Below, one piece after another: positions 62,453-64,000 of a stretch of DNA of 64,000 nucleotides. The notes under the pieces were generated by a model. That model was given only the letters and a program-made list of their open reading frames with translations. It did not search any database and was not told the DNA's origin. Position 1 is the stretch's first letter. Each line of letters starts with the position of its first letter. This DNA comes from Eumeta japonica (Eukaryota; Arthropoda; Insecta; Lepidoptera; Psychidae), in NCBI GenBank assembly GCA_005406025.1, contig BGZK01001273.1, forward strand, positions 114,944 to 178,943. The letters are read 5' to 3'. The position numbers and the translations under genes were made by a program.

Positions 62453-62462
62453 GTGGAAATGA

Positions 62463-64000
62463 AGATGGTCAAGAGCTTGAACTATTTGGAGTCTGTTCTC
62501 GGGGCTTCTTTCACGCGAATTCAATTCAGAGACTGTCTGCCTGATATTTTTTTTTGATTTCATTGTCTTTCTTGTCATTATATATTATTTCGGTGTTTTT
62601 GTTTGGTATGAAATATCTCCCTTCATCGAACTTAATGATTGATACGCCATTTTGAAGATTAGTTTTCCTCTAATGACGAAAAATAAGTTCAGATAAGCTT
62701 TAATTTATTTTCTTTGAGCGATTGCAATTTTAATGTTGATATTCTAAAAATAACAATTTGAAAGTTTATTTTAAAGCTATTTTTATGCATTATTTCTCAA
62801 ACGTGTTTTTAATGTAATATCTAAATATAAAAGAAATATATATATTTAAAAAAAATGCGTCTATAATACTGTGTAACATACTGAATATAATATTAATATA
62901 AGACTAATTTTATTATTATTTTTAGAATAATTAAAATGAATAAATATTTTTTACATTTATTTATTTCTACTTTATTATATTACGTAACAGACCATTATCG
63001 ATGTTAAGTATTCGCTCGGTTCACCAAGTATTTTGAAAATAAAAATACAAGTGTACCTCAGCCTGAGTGTTGTTTTGGGACGACAACGGAATTAGAATTA
63101 AAATCGAGAACGGATCACGAACTTTAGTTGTTGAAAAGCAAACCGTGGGACTGAATTAGAGACGGGAACGCTAACGATCTACGTCACGATTTAAAGTGAG
63201 ATCGCCGAGTGTGACAGGGGATAAATCTTTCTAGGTTCACGCAGCCGCAAGCGCAAGCTATGCGATTATAAATATCTTTATTTGCGTTTATTACTCTCGA
63301 TTTTCATTATTCTTAATGCGGTTTTACGCACAAAGCGACATTAGAATATATATTCGGTGACGAACCGCTGTCGTTACATTACAGTTTGACTGATTTCGTA
63401 TTTAATACTATTTTTTTCATACCTTAGCACGAATACCAACTGTTGGGTTCCAGTTTCTAGTGAAATTTATGTGATTTTTTCTACTTTGTGTCACGTGTGT
63501 TTGCCACATCTGTGGTACTGATACTATTAAATACGGCATATTGGGAGTTAAAATACGTTACAGAGAAAAGAAATTTTCTTCAAGTTTTTTACCTTTCCAG
63601 AACATTAAACGTCGTGATAGAATCGAAAAATCTTAGAACTCTATTTCTGCTATCGCTTCTGATATTTCAATAAACAAACAAATGTATGGGACCGATGTTA
63701 CAATCCATTAGTTTATTCCGAAATATTTGTAAGGTAAATAAGTGACTGATTTTAATACCGCATATAGTCTACCTTCATTATTGACGACTCGTCGCGTACC
63801 ATCGCATTTTCATGAAAAGTTCATACTGATTATAATGTAAAGGCGATCGGTTTGACGTCTTTACACAGAACATTCTAAGCCTCATTCATTTTCACTTCAA
63901 CTAGAGCACAAGGGAAAATAACTTGTCCAATAACTACAGAGCCATTATCAATTTTGACTATAGAAAGATATGAATCCAAAATGTAATGATATTATATTTT
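62463..64000. other. Probable intron 4; no gene seen
   Basis: AT-rich. A degraded piece of the gatcgggatc-type repeat lies around 63080-63200. No further NWD-like exon was recognised before the right edge. Confidence 0.45.

Noticed and set aside
1..64000. CRISPR array or bacterial operon
   Set aside because: No regularly spaced identical repeats with unique spacers, no Shine-Dalgarno-led gene strings; splice sites and insect-type transposons show a eukaryotic genome.

Overview
The window is AT-rich nuclear DNA with spliced genes and many decayed transposons. It most likely comes from a moth or butterfly. That is an inference from repeat types common in Lepidoptera: a Kabuki/CsRn1-type LTR retrotransposon, R1-like and other LINE pieces, mariners, tRNA-headed SINEs, and short repeats with ends of the 'accggccaagtgc' and 'cgcccgcg' kind. 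There are no bacterial-type operons.

One host gene explains most of the layout. Four exons on the + strand, at 15448-15550, 55470-55558, 59897-60040 and about 62281-62452, join with compatible phases. They encode the N-terminus of a NACHT and WD-repeat protein (NWD1/NWD2 family, DUF4062-like start). Intron 1 is about 40 kb; introns 2 and 3 are about 4.3 and 2.2 kb. The NACHT and WD40 parts must lie beyond the right edge. The last part of exon 3 and all of exon 4 keep the family sequence only if the frame is changed several times, nearly always by a missing base. This points to uncorrected long-read errors or a decaying gene.

Left of the gene (1-15.4 kb): a possible terminal exon of another gene, a SINE, large inverted repeats at 4.4 and 5.9 kb, a 15-bp minisatellite, a relic of a repetitive zinc-cluster/RNase-H-like gene family, and LINE 3' ends.

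Intron 1 (15.6-55.5 kb): a mariner relic, a LINE 3' end, and a compound locus at 26.2-35.2 kb. The compound locus holds an endogenous viral element (EVE) from an alphavirus-like (virga/nege-like) replicase with a superfamily 1 helicase. It is split by a young CsRn1-clade Gypsy element with a 5-bp target duplication, and is bordered by a decayed R1-like LINE. A second mariner lies at 39.3-40.1 kb. Every coding relic recognised in intron 1 is on the minus strand, so host pre-mRNA would be antisense to the virus and to the transposons.

Right part (40-64 kb): repeats, two tandem-repeat patches, a small MITE-like inverted repeat, a GC-rich patch with paired AP-1-like sites in intron 2, and the remaining exons. 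Most of the sequence elsewhere shows no recognisable gene.
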